Origin: Natronomonas gomsonensis
GTDB lineage: Archaea > Halobacteriota > Halobacteria > Halobacteriales > Haloarculaceae
Direction: 5' to 3'
DNA: 64,000 bases
NCBI RefSeq assembly: GCF_013391635.1
Contig: NZ_JACAWU010000002.1
Span: 1 to 64,000, forward strand
Positions 51,448 through 61,817 of this stretch are shown here, one piece after another. How positions within the stretch are numbered: position 1 is the first letter of the stretch; every line of letters starts with the position of its first letter. Under the pieces are notes generated by a model. That model did no database searches and was not told the origin of the DNA. It was given only the letters and a program-made list of their open reading frames with translations. The position numbers were made by a program, and so were the translations under genes.

Positions 51448-52731
51448 ATGTCACCGACGAGACGAGACACTATCAAGGCAGCAGGTGCGGCGAGCGCTCT
51501 CGCAGTGCTAGGAGGGTCCGCCGTGGCACAGGACGAGACAGACGACGGCGAACCGACAGACGACGGAGAGCCGATGGACGGGGTCGTCGCTGACGGTGAA
51601 GGCGGCGTTCGTGTCGGACACTTCGTTCCGGATGCGCCCGCGGTGGACGTCCGACTCGTCCCCGTGGCCGCCGCCGAGCCAGCCGACACCGAGGACGAAG
51701 AGACCCCAGAGGAGACGGCAACACCCGACGGTGAGGAGACACCGGAGGGAACCGAAACGCCGGCCGAAACGGATGCGCCCGACGGTGACGGCGAACTTAG
51801 CGAGGAAACGGTCGCCGAGGGCCTCGAGTTCGGCGATGTCGGCGAGTACGCGACCGTCGGTGCCGGGGTGTATACGCTGCAGATTCTCGCGAGCGAGAGT
51901 ACGGACGACGGTACGGAAACTGACGACGGCACCGAGACTGACGACAGCACCGAGACCGAGGATACAACCGAGACTGACGACGGTGCCGAGGACGAAAACG
52001 GCGAATCCGAAGGCGACGACGCCGTCGTCTACGAGCAGGAGATAACCGTCGAGGAAACGTTCTACACGGCCGCTGCCGTCGGGCAGTTGGGCGAAGAGAC
52101 CGTCGAAGTGCTGCTGTTGGAGGACTACGACCTCGCACAGGTTCGGCTCCTTCACGCCGTGCCGGACGCACCGGCCGTCGACGTCACCGTCGCTGATTCG
52201 AACCTGACCGTGTTCGACGACGTGTCGTTCGGTGATGCTACCGATTACGTCGGCGTCATGCCGGGACAGTACACACTCGAAGTCCGTGCTGACACGCCGT
52301 TGAACAACGGCGACGTGGTCGGCACCTTCGACGTCGAGGTCGAATCCGGCACCGCCTACTCGGCGTACGCCACCGGCTTGCTCGGCGAGGAGAGCTTCGA
52401 CCTCGTGACGAGTCTCGATGGCGTCTCGGACGAGGCCGAGGAACCGAGCGATGGTGAGGAACCACCGGACGACGAAGAGACGCCAGACGACGAAGAGACG
52501 CCAGACGACGAAGAGACGCCAGACGACGAAGAGACGCCAGACGACGAAGAGACGCCAGACGACGAAGAGACACCCGACAGCGAAGAAACACCGGACGAGA
52601 CGACGCCGGACGAAACGACACCGGACGAGACGACGCCGGACGGTGACGGGACGTCGGCCGGAAACGAAACTTCGAACGGTGATGCCGGGAACGAGTCGGA
52701 CGACGACATCTCCCTCACGCCGAACTTCTGA
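51448..52731 (+). CDS. Secreted DUF4397 protein with acidic repeats
   Basis: A 427-residue exported protein. The N-terminus SPTRRDTIKAAGAASALAV is a Tat signal peptide. A DUF4397 domain appears in two parts, GGVRVGHFVPDAPAVDVRL and AQVRLLHAVPDAPAVDVTVA, the second followed by PGQYTLEVRAD and YSAYATGLLGEESFDLV. Between and after them lie Thr/Glu/Asp-rich linkers, the last made of tandem DDEETP units. It is probably a cell-surface protein; no C-terminal sorting signal is seen. Confidence 0.85.
   Translation: MSPTRRDTIKAAGAASALAVLGGSAVAQDETDDGEPTDDGEPMDGVVADGEGGVRVGHFVPDAPAVDVRLVPVAAAEPADTEDEETPEETATPDGEETPEGTETPAETDAPDGDGELSEETVAEGLEFGDVGEYATVGAGVYTLQILASESTDDGTETDDGTETDDSTETEDTTETDDGAEDENGESEGDDAVVYEQEITVEETFYTAAAVGQLGEETVEVLLLEDYDLAQVRLLHAVPDAPAVDVTVADSNLTVFDDVSFGDATDYVGVMPGQYTLEVRADTPLNNGDVVGTFDVEVESGTAYSAYATGLLGEESFDLVTSLDGVSDEAEEPSDGEEPPDDEETPDDEETPDDEETPDDEETPDDEETPDDEETPDSEETPDETTPDETTPDETTPDGDGTSAGNETSNGDAGNESDDDISLTPNF
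52468..52575 (+). repeat. 18-bp tandem repeat inside the DUF4397 gene
   Basis: GACGACGAAGAGACGCCA repeats five times exactly from 52468, with a sixth, slightly changed unit ending at 52575. Each unit encodes DDEETP. Being perfect at DNA level and in frame, it can change copy number without breaking the gene. Confidence 0.9.
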
Positions 52732-52815
52732 CGCTCGGTTGAGGGACTAATTGGGGTCGGCACCCCATCGTTGTCGATTTTTACCCCCGATTCCGAGGCG
52801 AATCACCACGGGAGA

Positions 52816-52820
52816 CTTTA
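52816..52820 (+). promoter_or_regulatory. TATA-like box of the 3-hydroxyacyl-CoA dehydrogenase gene
   Basis: CTTTA lies 24-28 bp before the ATG at 52844. Confidence 0.4.
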
Positions 52821-52843
52821 GGCCCACTCGCCGTAGGGAGCGT

Positions 52844-53704
52844 ATGCGCGACCTCGAAGCAATCGACACTGTCGGCGTCGTCGGTGCCGGCACGATGGGC
52901 AACGGCATCGCACAGGTGGCCGCGACGGCCGGCTACGACGTCGTGATGCGCGACATCGAACGTGAGTACGTCGACTCCGGACTCGAGAACATCGAATCGA
53001 GCCTCTCGCGGTTCGTCGAGAAAGACGACCTCACGGAATCGGAGGCCGACGACGTTCTCGACCGCATCGAGGGAACGACCGAACTCACGGACCTCGCCTC
53101 CTGTGACCTCGTCGTCGAGGCTGCCGTCGAGAACATGGACGTGAAACAGGACATCTTCGCCGACCTCGATTCGGCGGTTGACGACGACGTGGTGTTGGCG
53201 ACGAACACGTCGACGCTGTCGATTACGACTATCGCCTCGGCGACCGACCGCCCCGAACTCGTCGTCGGCGTCCACTTCATGAACCCCGTTCCGGTGATGA
53301 AGGGCGTCGAGGTCGTCGTCGGCGAGAAGACCGACGCCGATGTCGTCGCCTTGGCACACGAGTTCTCGGAGGCACTCGGCAAGGAGACGTGGGAATCCGA
53401 CGACAAACCCGGTTTCGTCTCCAACCGCATCCTCATGCCGTGGATAAACGAGGGGATTCGCGCCTTCGACGAGGGCGTCGCCACCAAGGAGGACATCGAC
53501 CGCGGGATGAAACTCGGGACGAACGTGCCGATGGGGCCGCTGGAACTCGCCGACCACATCGGTCTCGACATCTGTCTCGACGCCACCGAGACGCTCCACG
53601 AGGAGTTAGGCGACCGCTACACGCCCGCGTATCTGCTCACACGGAAGGTCGACGCCGGCGACCTCGGCAAGAAGACGGGCAAGGGGTTCTACGAGTACGA
53701 CTAA
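52844..53704 (+). CDS. 3-hydroxyacyl-CoA dehydrogenase
   Basis: A 286-residue NAD-dependent enzyme of beta-oxidation or hydroxybutyryl-CoA metabolism. It begins with the nucleotide fold TVGVVGAGTMGNGIAQVAA and has LVVEAAVENMDVKQDIF, ASNTSTLS-like ATNTSTLSITTIAS, GVHFMNPVPVMKGVEVV with the catalytic His, and the C-terminal GDLGKKTGKGFYEYD. The acyl-CoA dehydrogenase gene follows on the same strand after about 87 bp, so the two act in the same pathway. Confidence 0.94.
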   Translation: MRDLEAIDTVGVVGAGTMGNGIAQVAATAGYDVVMRDIEREYVDSGLENIESSLSRFVEKDDLTESEADDVLDRIEGTTELTDLASCDLVVEAAVENMDVKQDIFADLDSAVDDDVVLATNTSTLSITTIASATDRPELVVGVHFMNPVPVMKGVEVVVGEKTDADVVALAHEFSEALGKETWESDDKPGFVSNRILMPWINEGIRAFDEGVATKEDIDRGMKLGTNVPMGPLELADHIGLDICLDATETLHEELGDRYTPAYLLTRKVDAGDLGKKTGKGFYEYD

Positions 53705-53791
53705 CGGGCCAAAGGGTGGCTCGCCGGCGAAATCGGCACGCGAGACCACCGATAGAGGAAACGTAAAGTGCCGACGGCCGTACCTGTGTGT

Positions 53792-54934
53792 ATGGACTTC
53801 AGTTTCACGGCGGAACAGAAGCAGGTCACGGACATGGTGTCCGACTTCGTCGACGAGGAAGTCGTCCCCGTCGCCGACGAAATCGACCACGACGACGAGT
53901 TCCCGTGGGAGCTCGTCGAGGAACTCGCCGACCTCGGACTCATGGGGATGCCGTTCCCCGAGGAGTACGGCGGTGCGGGTCTCGACTATCACGCCTACCC
54001 TGCCGCGTTGGAGGAGATTTCGCGCGGCTCCGGCGGTCTCGGAACCATCGTCGCCGCCCACATCTCGCTTGCGGGCAACATGATTTACGAGTTCGGCGAC
54101 GAATCCCAGAAAGAGGAGTTCCTGACGCCGCTGGCGGAAGGCGAGGACATCGGCGCGTTCGCGCTGTCGGAACCCGGCGCCGGTAGCGACGTGCCGGCCA
54201 TGGAGACGACCGCAGAGAAGGTCGGCGACGACTACGTCATCAACGGCGGCAAACTGTGGATTTCCAACGGCTCGGTCGCCAACACGGTCACGGTGTTCGC
54301 CAAGACCGACCCCGAGGCCGGCAACAAGGGCATCTCCTCGTTCATCGTTCGTCCCGAGGAGGACGACGGCTTCATCGTCGAGGGCACGGAGGACAAACTC
54401 GGCGACAAGGGCTGTCCGACCGCAGAGTTGCGATTCGACAACCTCACCATCCCGGAGTCGCGCCGCCTCGGCGAGGAGGGTCGCGGCTTCGTCCACGCGC
54501 TGAAGACGCTCAACGGCGGCCGAATCACCATCGCCGCCCGCTCTGTCGGTATCGCACAGGCGGCGCTCGACGCCGCCCTCGAGTACAGCCAGGACCGCGA
54601 ACAGTTCGACCAACCGATTTCCGACTTCCAGTCCATCCAGCACAAACTCGCAGACATGGACACCCAGACCCGTGCGGCCCGATTGCTGATGCACTCGGCG
54701 GCCGACAAGAAGATTCGCGGCGAGAACTTCGTCAAGGAGGCCGCACAAGCGAAACTGCACGCCTCCGAGGTCTCCCGTGAAGTCGCAAACGAGGGCATCC
54801 AGATTCACGGCGGCTACGGCTACACGAAGGACTTCCCCGCAGAGCGGTTCTACCGCGACGCAAAGCTCAACGAGATTTACGAGGGCACCAGCGAAGTGCT
54901 GCGCAACACCATTGCCAACGAACTGCTGAACTGA
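53792..54934 (+). CDS. Acyl-CoA dehydrogenase
   Basis: A 380-residue FAD enzyme, first step of beta-oxidation. It has [36 protein letters not shown] (FAD motif), [17 protein letters not shown], and [35 protein letters not shown], whose Glu in EIYEGTSE is the expected catalytic base of the short-chain type. I start at 53792; the 8 residues further upstream do not fit. Confidence 0.94.
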   Translation: MDFSFTAEQKQVTDMVSDFVDEEVVPVADEIDHDDEFPWELVEELADLGLMGMPFPEEYGGAGLDYHAYPAALEEISRGSGGLGTIVAAHISLAGNMIYEFGDESQKEEFLTPLAEGEDIGAFALSEPGAGSDVPAMETTAEKVGDDYVINGGKLWISNGSVANTVTVFAKTDPEAGNKGISSFIVRPEEDDGFIVEGTEDKLGDKGCPTAELRFDNLTIPESRRLGEEGRGFVHALKTLNGGRITIAARSVGIAQAALDAALEYSQDREQFDQPISDFQSIQHKLADMDTQTRAARLLMHSAADKKIRGENFVKEAAQAKLHASEVSREVANEGIQIHGGYGYTKDFPAERFYRDAKLNEIYEGTSEVLRNTIANELLN

Positions 54935-54949
54935 GCGGCTCGCGTTCGG

Positions 54950-55219
54950 TCACTCGACTCGCTCGGCCATCCACTCGAACTGCCGTTCGACGCCCGTCCG
55001 TCCGCCGTCGGTCAGCGAGTACACGTCCTCTAATCCGTCGACGCGCTTCTCGACGAACCCCTTTGATTCCAGTTGTTCCAGCGCACCGTAGAACCGCTCC
55101 GGTGGAATCCGGCGGTCGTAGTGGGTTTCGAGGTCGGATTTCAGCTGTTGGGCACGCCGCTCGTCGCCGTACAGCAGCACGCAGATGTCGCGGCGAAGGC
55201 CGCTTGTGAGCCACTCCAT
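54950..55219 (-). CDS. PadR-family transcriptional regulator
   Basis: An 89-residue winged helix-turn-helix protein: MEWLTSGLRRDICVLLYGDE, QQLKSDLETHYDRRIPPERF and GALEQLESKGFVEKRVDGLE with the wing. It lies 15 bp after the convergent acyl-CoA dehydrogenase. It is the closest regulator to this pathway but its targets are unknown. The start at 55219 is fixed by the helix-turn-helix; the longer frame is spurious. Confidence 0.83.
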   Translation of the reverse strand: MEWLTSGLRRDICVLLYGDERRAQQLKSDLETHYDRRIPPERFYGALEQLESKGFVEKRVDGLEDVYSLTDGGRTGVERQFEWMAERVE

Positions 55220-55256
55220 GGACGATTCTTCGGGGCGGAACGAAAAGACCTCCCGA

Positions 55257-56738
55257 TTACTCGGCGTAGGGGTTCTCTCGGTCTTCCGGCGGGTCCTGGA
55301 CGCGGAGGAAGGGGTGTTCGGTCGTGTACTCGACCAGCGAGGTGGTGCCGACGAACCCACAGGGTGATTTCTTCAGCGAAATGTACTGCAGCCCGTTGTC
55401 GGTAATCCAGGTTTGCAGCACTTGCTCGGCGGCGTTCGTGTAGAATCCCGTGATGCGGTCGGACGTGACGTTCGGGTTGTGGACGTGGACGAGCAGGTCG
55501 TCCGAGCGGAGCCAGTGGGCCTCCTGTGCGTATCGGACGGCGCGAGCGTCGTCGGTACCGAGGGTGTTGACCATCGCGTCGGCGTTGATGAGCGAAAATC
55601 TCGGGGCGTCGCCCGCTCGCTCGGCTATCGAGTCGAGTATCGACCGGACGCCGGTCGCCGACTCGCTGGCGGCGAAGACGTTGTCCTCGGTTTCGTCCCA
55701 CGCGCCGATCATGTCGATGACGAACAGTCGGTCGTCTTCGAGGAGGGAATCGAGGCTCTGGTCGTGGCCCTCCAGGATGGTTCGGACGCTGTCCGGGCGC
55801 ATCCGAATCGTCGGGACGAGGACGATGCTGTATCGCTTGTCGAGGGCGGCGTGCATCATCGCGCCGAACAGCGCGGTCATGTTGGCGTGGCCGTCGTGTT
55901 CGAAGAGCACGCCGGTGCCGGTCGCCAGCCCGCCCCCACAGAGACTGTCGAGGCCGTCGATGCCGATGGAGGTGTGTTTGTGAGTCTTCAGTTCGGGCGG
56001 TTGCGAGCGCCGGGAGGGGGCACACCGGACGCCGCTGTTCTCGATTTCCGCCTCGACGGTACGGTTGTCGTGGTCGACGCCCCGCATCTTCGTTATTTCG
56101 AGGAATCTGTGGGGGTCGCCGTTGACGGGCTCCCGGCGGAGTTCGATGACGCCGTGGGTCGTGAAATCGAGGACGCGGTCGTCGATGTCCTCGGCCGTGA
56201 ACAGCGCGGTCGCGCCGAGGTCCTTCGTGAACAGTTGGATGAGTTCCAGCAGTTCACGACGGAACAGTTCCTGGTTTTCACCGAGGACCTGAAGCGCCGA
56301 GACGCTGTCGAAGACGAGGCGGTCACACCCGGCCGCCGCCCGGAAGTGCCGCGCCACGTTCTGTTCGGTGAGCGGAACGTCACGTTCGTCGATGGCGCTG
56401 TTGCCCTCCAGAGTCCGAAGCTTGAGGCGTCTGCCGCTGCCGTCGCCGTCGTCCGGCACCGCATGGAGCGTCGTCACCGCGAGCTCTTCGTGTTCGAGGT
56501 CGAACTCGAACTCCGCAAAGGAGTCACGGAGTTCCGCCTGGGTCTGTTCGGTGCTGACGAACAGACACCGCTCGTCGTTTTCCAGTCCCTCCTGCAGGAA
56601 CTGCATCCCGAATGTCGTCTTCCCCGTACCGGGGCCGCCGCGGACGAGAACGGTTCGATTTCGGGGGATTCCGCCCCGTAGCATTCGGTCGAGAACTGCA
56701 TCTCCCGTCGCCGCTTTCCCGGTGTCGACATCCGTCAT
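55257..56738 (-). CDS. KaiC-like RecA-fold ATPase (HTR-like protein)
   Basis: A 493-residue protein with two RecA-like halves. The first has a complete Walker A, RGGPGTGKTTFGMQFLQEGL, then DERCLFVSTEQTQAEL and CDRLVFDSVSALQVLGENQE. The second, from about residue 260, starts TSIGIDGLDSLCGGGLATGTG but its P-loop is changed, so it is likely non-hydrolytic. Related proteins sit near sensory genes; a clock role cannot be claimed without KaiA or KaiB. Confidence 0.82.
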   Translation of the reverse strand: MTDVDTGKAATGDAVLDRMLRGGIPRNRTVLVRGGPGTGKTTFGMQFLQEGLENDERCLFVSTEQTQAELRDSFAEFEFDLEHEELAVTTLHAVPDDGDGSGRRLKLRTLEGNSAIDERDVPLTEQNVARHFRAAAGCDRLVFDSVSALQVLGENQELFRRELLELIQLFTKDLGATALFTAEDIDDRVLDFTTHGVIELRREPVNGDPHRFLEITKMRGVDHDNRTVEAEIENSGVRCAPSRRSQPPELKTHKHTSIGIDGLDSLCGGGLATGTGVLFEHDGHANMTALFGAMMHAALDKRYSIVLVPTIRMRPDSVRTILEGHDQSLDSLLEDDRLFVIDMIGAWDETEDNVFAASESATGVRSILDSIAERAGDAPRFSLINADAMVNTLGTDDARAVRYAQEAHWLRSDDLLVHVHNPNVTSDRITGFYTNAAEQVLQTWITDNGLQYISLKKSPCGFVGTTSLVEYTTEHPFLRVQDPPEDRENPYAE

Positions 56739-56824
56739 TGTTCATCGCGTCGAACCGAATCTGCATAAAAGTACGCTGGCTTTCGACCGGTAGTTTCGCA
56801 TACGCCGACCGCTTACACGCGGAT

Positions 56825-57094
56825 ATGTCGACGGCCGAGGCCGACGGGATTACCGCCCAGTACCGCGAAACCGACGAAGAGCGCCTGCTCGAGTTCGACG
56901 CCGACGGCCGGACGGCGGTCGTCGCACAGAACGTCGAGGGGTATGCGATGTTGAAGGTCCGACCGACCGTCGACGGCGACGAACTGGAACGCTACTACGG
57001 GTTCGACATGGCGCTGGACCACGCCGCGGAACTCCTCGGAGTGGCCGTGGCGGACCTCCCGATACCCGAGGCGGCGGCCGACATGGGGATGTGA
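56825..57094 (+). CDS. Small haloarchaeal protein of unknown function
   Basis: An 89-residue acidic protein. It contains RLLEFDADGRTAVVAQNVEGY and LERYYGFDMALDHAAELLGV, predicted as strands followed by a helix. I do not recognise the family. It precedes the thiolase gene on the same strand. Confidence 0.7.
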   Translation: MSTAEADGITAQYRETDEERLLEFDADGRTAVVAQNVEGYAMLKVRPTVDGDELERYYGFDMALDHAAELLGVAVADLPIPEAAADMGM

Positions 57095-57157
57095 GCGAGT
57101 CGCTGCCGATGTTGCCGGCTTCGGCAGGTGGTTAAGTGAAACCGAGAGATTTCCGGT

Positions 57158-58336
57158 ATGGCGAACGTACGCATAGCTGGAACGGGAATGACGGCGTTCG
57201 GCGAACACGCCGGTCGGACGGGCCGTGACCTCTTCGCGGAGGCCGGTATCGACGCACTCGAAGACGCTCAACTCGACCCCGACGACATCGACGAACTGTA
57301 CTACGGCAATTTCATGGGCGAGTTGGCGGAACATCAGGGCCATCAAGCCCCGCTCTTCGCCGAGGCCATCGGCATCGACGCCCCCGCGACCCGCTTCGAG
57401 GCGGCGTGTGCCTCCGGCGGTACCGCCGTCCGTGCGGCGGTTCAAGCCGTCCGCAACGGCGAAGCCGACGCGGTGTTGGTCGGTGGCACCGAACGGATGA
57501 CCGACATGGGAACCGCCGGCGCGACCGACGGCCTCTCCATCGCCGCCGACGACCTGTATGAAATCAAAGCCGGGATGACGTTCCCCGGCGCCTACGCGCT
57601 GATGGCGTCGGCGTATCTCGACGCCTACGACGCCGACGCGGACGACCTCGCACACATCGCGGTGAAGAACCACGACAACGCAGTCGTCAACGAGAAGGCC
57701 CACTTCCAGTCGGCTATCACCGTCGAGGACGCCCTGGAGGCCCCCCGCGTCGCCTCGCCGCTCGGCCTCTACGACGCCTGTCCCATCTCGGACGGCGCCG
57801 CCGCCGTCGTGCTGACCAGCGAGTCCTTCGCGGCCGACCACGACCTCGATGCACCGGTCACCGTGACGGGAACCGGACAGGGAACGGACAACCTCGCCTT
57901 ACAGGACCGGGAGTCGCTGTACCGGACGCCGGCCGCCGAAACCGCCGCCGAGACGGCCTACGCCGAGGCGGACATCACCCCCGCGGACGTGGACTGTGCG
58001 GAGGTCCACGACTGCTTCACCATCGCGGAGGTCCTCGCGACGGAGTCGCTGGGCTTCTTCGAACCCGGTGAGGGGCTGACGGCGGCGAAGGACGGCAAGA
58101 CGACTCGCGACGGGTCGATTCCGGTGAACCTCTCGGGCGGACTGAAGGCGAAAGGCCATCCAGTCGGTGCGACCGGCGTCGCACAGATCGCCGAACTCAC
58201 CAAACTACTCGCCGGTACCCACGCCCGCTCGGATGCCCTCGACGACCCGTCCGTTGGCATCGCCCACAACGCCGGTGGGACGGTCGCGACGGCAACCGTT
58301 CACGTCCTCGAGCGGACGACGGAGGTGGACGCATGA
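57158..58336 (+). CDS. Thiolase-fold acetyl-CoA acyltransferase (DUF35-partnered type)
   Basis: A 392-residue thiolase. The catalytic Cys84 lies in FEAACASGGTAVRAA; the His motifs are EVHDCFTIAEVL and GGLKAKGHPVGATGVAQ; the C-terminal HNAGGTVATATVHVLE is present. It overlaps the DUF35 partner gene by 4 bp; this pairing is the archaeal pattern where the OB protein and the thiolase form a complex. It would join or cleave acyl-CoA chains in the same pathway as the dehydrogenases. Confidence 0.92.
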   Translation: MANVRIAGTGMTAFGEHAGRTGRDLFAEAGIDALEDAQLDPDDIDELYYGNFMGELAEHQGHQAPLFAEAIGIDAPATRFEAACASGGTAVRAAVQAVRNGEADAVLVGGTERMTDMGTAGATDGLSIAADDLYEIKAGMTFPGAYALMASAYLDAYDADADDLAHIAVKNHDNAVVNEKAHFQSAITVEDALEAPRVASPLGLYDACPISDGAAAVVLTSESFAADHDLDAPVTVTGTGQGTDNLALQDRESLYRTPAAETAAETAYAEADITPADVDCAEVHDCFTIAEVLATESLGFFEPGEGLTAAKDGKTTRDGSIPVNLSGGLKAKGHPVGATGVAQIAELTKLLAGTHARSDALDDPSVGIAHNAGGTVATATVHVLERTTEVDA

Positions 58337-58716
58337 GCATCGAAATGCGCCACAACGGCTACGACAACCTCCTCGACGCCATCGAGGACGGCCAAGGGTA
58401 CTTCCTGGCCTGTCCGGAAGGGCACGGTTCGCTGCCGCCGCGACGGGTCTGTCCCGACTGTGGCAGCCGCGACCTCACCGACGAACCGCTCCCCGACGCT
58501 GGCGAGGTCGTCGCGGCGACGACCGTGTCCGTCCCCGGCCCGCAGTTCGCCGACGACGCACCCTACGTCACCGCTATCGTCGACTTCGGCCCGGTCCGTC
58601 TCACCGGTGTCGTTCGCGGTACCGACGACGAGCCTGGTCCGGGATTCGTCGTCGGCGTCGATGTCGAGGAGACGAAGACGGAGGGCGAGCGCGTAGTGAC
58701 GTTCAGGCCACGGTAG
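58333..58716 (+). CDS. DUF35 zinc-ribbon/OB-fold protein, thiolase partner
   Basis: A 127-residue protein. The zinc ribbon has Cys in ACPEGHG and CPDCGSRDL, followed by an OB fold with VVAATTVSVPGPQFADDAPYV and GPVRLTGVVRG. In the family this domain holds acyl-CoA for the thiolase. It overlaps the thiolase gene by 4 bp. Confidence 0.9.
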   Translation: MSIEMRHNGYDNLLDAIEDGQGYFLACPEGHGSLPPRRVCPDCGSRDLTDEPLPDAGEVVAATTVSVPGPQFADDAPYVTAIVDFGPVRLTGVVRGTDDEPGPGFVVGVDVEETKTEGERVVTFRPR

Positions 58717-58780
58717 GCCCCGGTCCACGGACGGTGAGTTGGACCGAAACGTTAATCCCGCGTATCCCGACCTAACTGGC

Positions 58781-59806
58781 ATGGCTGCCTCTATTCGGGT
58801 TCTCCTCGTCGACGACGACCCCTCCCTCGCCGACCTGATGGCAAATCAACTCGGCGAACTTCGCGAGGAGTTTTCCATCCGGGTCGAGACGGACCCAAAC
58901 GAGGCACTCGAGGCAGTCGATGACGGCGGAATCGACTGTGTCGTCAGCGACTACCACATGCCGGAGATGACCGGTCTCGAACTCCTCCGATACGTCCGGC
59001 AGATGGAACCCGACATCCCGTTCATCTTGTTTACCGCCCGGGGGAGCGAGGAAATCGCCAGTGAGGCCGTCTCTGAGGGCGTCACCGACTACTTCCGGAA
59101 GCGTCGTGGTGGTGAGCAGTGGCGCGTCCTCGCCAACCGCATCGAGAACGCGGCGGCGCGGTACCGCGCCGAGGCCGAAGCGAGCCGTCGGGAAGCGGCC
59201 CTTCGAAACCTCGCTCGAACGGTTATCGACAGTGTCTCGACGCCCGTCGAGGGATTGCTGTCGCTGGGGAGTGAGACGCTTGAAACCGAATACGGTGCGT
59301 TTCTGCAAGGCTCCGACGGCAACACCGAGGTCGTCGTCGAAAGCGTCGAGGGGACGCTTCCGTTCCCGACGGACGGCGAGATACCGTTCGCGGACGACAT
59401 CGGGAGTCCGACGCTTGACGACAGCGGGACCGTCGCCGTCACCGCCGACGCGTCGGCTGAACCCTCCGAGGACGGCTTCAACAGTTACATCGGCGCACCC
59501 GTCTACGTCGGCGACGAGCGCTACGGGACGCTGTGTTTCTGTAGCCGTCGGGGTCGCGGCGAGTTCACCGGGTGGGAACGGGCGTTCGTCGAGTTGCTCG
59601 CCGACTGGCTCGGCCACGAACTCACGAGCGAATGGGCCCGCGACCGCGAGGAGGCGGTTCGCTCGGCTCGAAGCCGTCTCGAAGCGGCTCACGCGGCGCT
59701 CGAGAGCGGCGACGAGGAGGGGCTCCGTGCGGAACTGGAAGCCATCGAGGAACTGCTGGAGCGGGACCCGCCGTCGGCGGTCCCGGTGTCCGTGGAACTC
59801 TCCTAG
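58781..59806 (+). CDS. Response regulator with receiver and GAF-like domain
   Basis: A 341-residue protein: receiver domain in residues 1-120 with acidic pocket DDD (11-13), phosphoacceptor Asp57 in [12 protein letters not shown] and late [11 protein letters not shown], then a helical linker and a GAF-like domain from about 165 with [21 protein letters not shown] helical tail follows. No histidine kinase is adjacent, so the partner is unknown; haloarchaeal hybrid regulators of this type commonly lack a DNA-binding domain. Confidence 0.87.
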   Translation: MAASIRVLLVDDDPSLADLMANQLGELREEFSIRVETDPNEALEAVDDGGIDCVVSDYHMPEMTGLELLRYVRQMEPDIPFILFTARGSEEIASEAVSEGVTDYFRKRRGGEQWRVLANRIENAAARYRAEAEASRREAALRNLARTVIDSVSTPVEGLLSLGSETLETEYGAFLQGSDGNTEVVVESVEGTLPFPTDGEIPFADDIGSPTLDDSGTVAVTADASAEPSEDGFNSYIGAPVYVGDERYGTLCFCSRRGRGEFTGWERAFVELLADWLGHELTSEWARDREEAVRSARSRLEAAHAALESGDEEGLRAELEAIEELLERDPPSAVPVSVELS

Positions 59807-60723
59807 TCGGTGAAGAACTCGGCGAACGCCTCGGGGTGTTCGGCGTGTGGCAGGAGGTCGGCGTCGTCGAAGACCACGAGCCGTGCTTCGGCAGTCTCCG
59901 CGAGCGTCCGACCGGTCGACAGTGGCGGCAACTCGGCGTCCCGACCCCAGACGATAGTCGTCGGCACGTCGAGTTCCGCGAGCGTCGCCCCGAGGTCGAC
60001 ATCGAGGTCCAGAAAGCCACTCACGAAGGAGGCCGGCGCGAATCGCGCTCCGGGCTGGTGGGCGGTCGCCCAGTCGTAATCGACCCACTCCTCGGTAATC
60101 GACGACTCCCGCGCGAACCCGTGGTCGACGAGGAAGTACCGAATCGATGGCTTCGAGACGAGGAGGTTGTACAGCCCCTCACCGACGACGGGCGAGCGGA
60201 GCAGCGACCGGAGCCACGTTCGCCGGCCCGGTATCGTCGAGGCCGTCGGACAGACGAACACGAAGGACTCGACCGCGAGGTCGCCGTCTTCGGCGGCGAC
60301 GGCCGTGTACGCAGCCGACAGCGACGAGGCCAGCACTGTCGGGTCGTCGGCACAGTCCCGGAGGAAATCCCTGACGAACGCGACGTACAGCGCTCCGGAG
60401 TACAGAAGCGGCGGCCGGTCGGAGTGACCGAACCCCGGTAAGTCCGGGGCGATGACGTGGTACTCCTCGGCCAGGGCGTCGACCACGTACCGGAACTCGT
60501 GGCTCGACCCGGCGGCGTTGATGCCGTGGAACAACACGAGGTCGGGCGATTCGGCGTCGCCGGCCTCGGTGTAGGCGATGTCGAACCCCCGCCACCGGTA
60601 CGTCGACAGCGGTCGACCGAGCGGCGGATCGAGGTCCGAACGCTCCCCGCGGAGCAGTCGGTTGCCGACGGCGGCGACGCCGACACCCACGGCGGTACCG
60701 CCCAGCAGTCGCTTCAGGTTCAT
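59803..60723 (-). CDS. Alpha/beta hydrolase
   Basis: A 306-residue hydrolase with [20 protein letters not shown] and [15 protein letters not shown], the oxyanion region and strand 4 turn. The nucleophile elbow appears as ASSLSAA, not the usual G-x-S-x-G. The late Asp lies in [12 protein letters not shown] and His in [14 protein letters not shown]. The N-terminus has a hydrophobic stretch ([14 protein letters not shown]) that could be a membrane anchor. The start is the ATG at 60723. Confidence 0.87.
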   Translation of the reverse strand: MNLKRLLGGTAVGVGVAAVGNRLLRGERSDLDPPLGRPLSTYRWRGFDIAYTEAGDAESPDLVLFHGINAAGSSHEFRYVVDALAEEYHVIAPDLPGFGHSDRPPLLYSGALYVAFVRDFLRDCADDPTVLASSLSAAYTAVAAEDGDLAVESFVFVCPTASTIPGRRTWLRSLLRSPVVGEGLYNLLVSKPSIRYFLVDHGFARESSITEEWVDYDWATAHQPGARFAPASFVSGFLDLDVDLGATLAELDVPTTIVWGRDAELPPLSTGRTLAETAEARLVVFDDADLLPHAEHPEAFAEFFTD

Positions 60724-60779
60724 ACCACGATTCAGGGCCGACCGTCGCTTAGAACTACCGCCCTCGGCCACCTTCGCGG

Positions 60780-61817
60780 CTACCGGTCCCGTTGCCGTTC
60801 GACACACTCCGCCAGCGGCGCGAGGACCTCGTCGGCGACCGTGTAGGGGTCCGTCTCCCGAGCCAACACCGCGTCGATGTACTCGTTGAGGCCGCCTCTC
60901 GCCTCGAGTTCGGTTTCGATGAGGTCGGCGGTGTCCTCCCGAAGCAGCGTCCGAATCTCGGCGCCGTACCGCTGGCGCGCTTGTTCCTCCAACTCGCCCG
61001 TCTCCTCGAGCCACACGGCGTGTTTCTCCAGCGTTTCGAGGAACTCTTCGACGCCCTCGCCGGTTTTCGCCACCGTTTCGACGATTTGGGGCTCCCAGCC
61101 GGTGTCCTCGTCTTCGGTGTCGTCGCTGGATTCGATGGCGTCGGCACCGTGGTGTCCAGCCATCGGGCCGGCGTTCTGCATGTGAATCATCTCCCGGAGT
61201 TCCTTCACCGTGCGGTCGGCGCCGTCCATGTCCGCCTTGTTGACGACGAAGATGTCCGCGATTTCGAGGATGCCCGCCTTCAGCATCTGTACGTCGTCGC
61301 CGGAGCCCGGTGGCACCAACACGGCGACCGTGTCGGCGGTTTTGACGATCTCGATTTCGTTCTGGCCGGCCCCGACCGTCTCGACGATGATCCTGTCCTT
61401 GCCGAAGGCGTCGAGCGCTTTCACGGCATCAGTCGTCGCCGTCGAGAGCCCGCCCAGAGACCCCCGCGCCGACATCGACCGGAAGAACACGTCCATGTCG
61501 CCGACGTTCGAGGCCATCCGGATGCGGTCGCCCAATACGGCACCGCCGGTGAACGGCGAGGACGGGTCGATGGCGATGACGCCGACCGTCTCGCCGCGTT
61601 CGCGGTACGTCGCCGCCATCTTGTCGACGAGCGTCGACTTGCCGGCGCCCGGAGAGCCCGTGATACCGACGACTTCGGCGCTCCCGGTGTGTTCGTGGAG
61701 CTGAGAGACGAGTTCCCGATACCCCGGACTGCGGTTCTCGATTTTCGTGATGACGCGGGCGAGCGCGCGGTGTTTCCCCGCCAACAAATCGTCGATGAGC
61801 GTCTCTTCCGCCGTCAT
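60780..61817 (-). CDS. meaB: Methylmalonyl-CoA mutase-associated GTPase MeaB
   Basis: A 345-residue G3E-type GTPase that protects and reactivates B12-dependent methylmalonyl-CoA mutase. It has the P-loop [17 protein letters not shown] (from 51), [20 protein letters not shown] (switch), [15 protein letters not shown] and the guanine motif [11 protein letters not shown]. It follows the B12-binding subunit by zero spacing (stop at 61818), so they are co-translated. Confidence 0.95.
   Translation of the reverse strand: MTAEETLIDDLLAGKHRALARVITKIENRSPGYRELVSQLHEHTGSAEVVGITGSPGAGKSTLVDKMAATYRERGETVGVIAIDPSSPFTGGAVLGDRIRMASNVGDMDVFFRSMSARGSLGGLSTATTDAVKALDAFGKDRIIVETVGAGQNEIEIVKTADTVAVLVPPGSGDDVQMLKAGILEIADIFVVNKADMDGADRTVKELREMIHMQNAGPMAGHHGADAIESSDDTEDEDTGWEPQIVETVAKTGEGVEEFLETLEKHAVWLEETGELEEQARQRYGAEIRTLLREDTADLIETELEARGGLNEYIDAVLARETDPYTVADEVLAPLAECVERQRDR

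Noticed and set aside
52468..52575. Tandem repeat as a CRISPR array
   Set aside because: No spacers, unit length 18 bp, in frame inside a coding gene.
55257..56738. KaiC homologue as evidence for a circadian clock
   Set aside because: Only a KaiC-like ATPase is present; KaiA and KaiB are not, and haloarchaea have many KaiC-like proteins with other roles.
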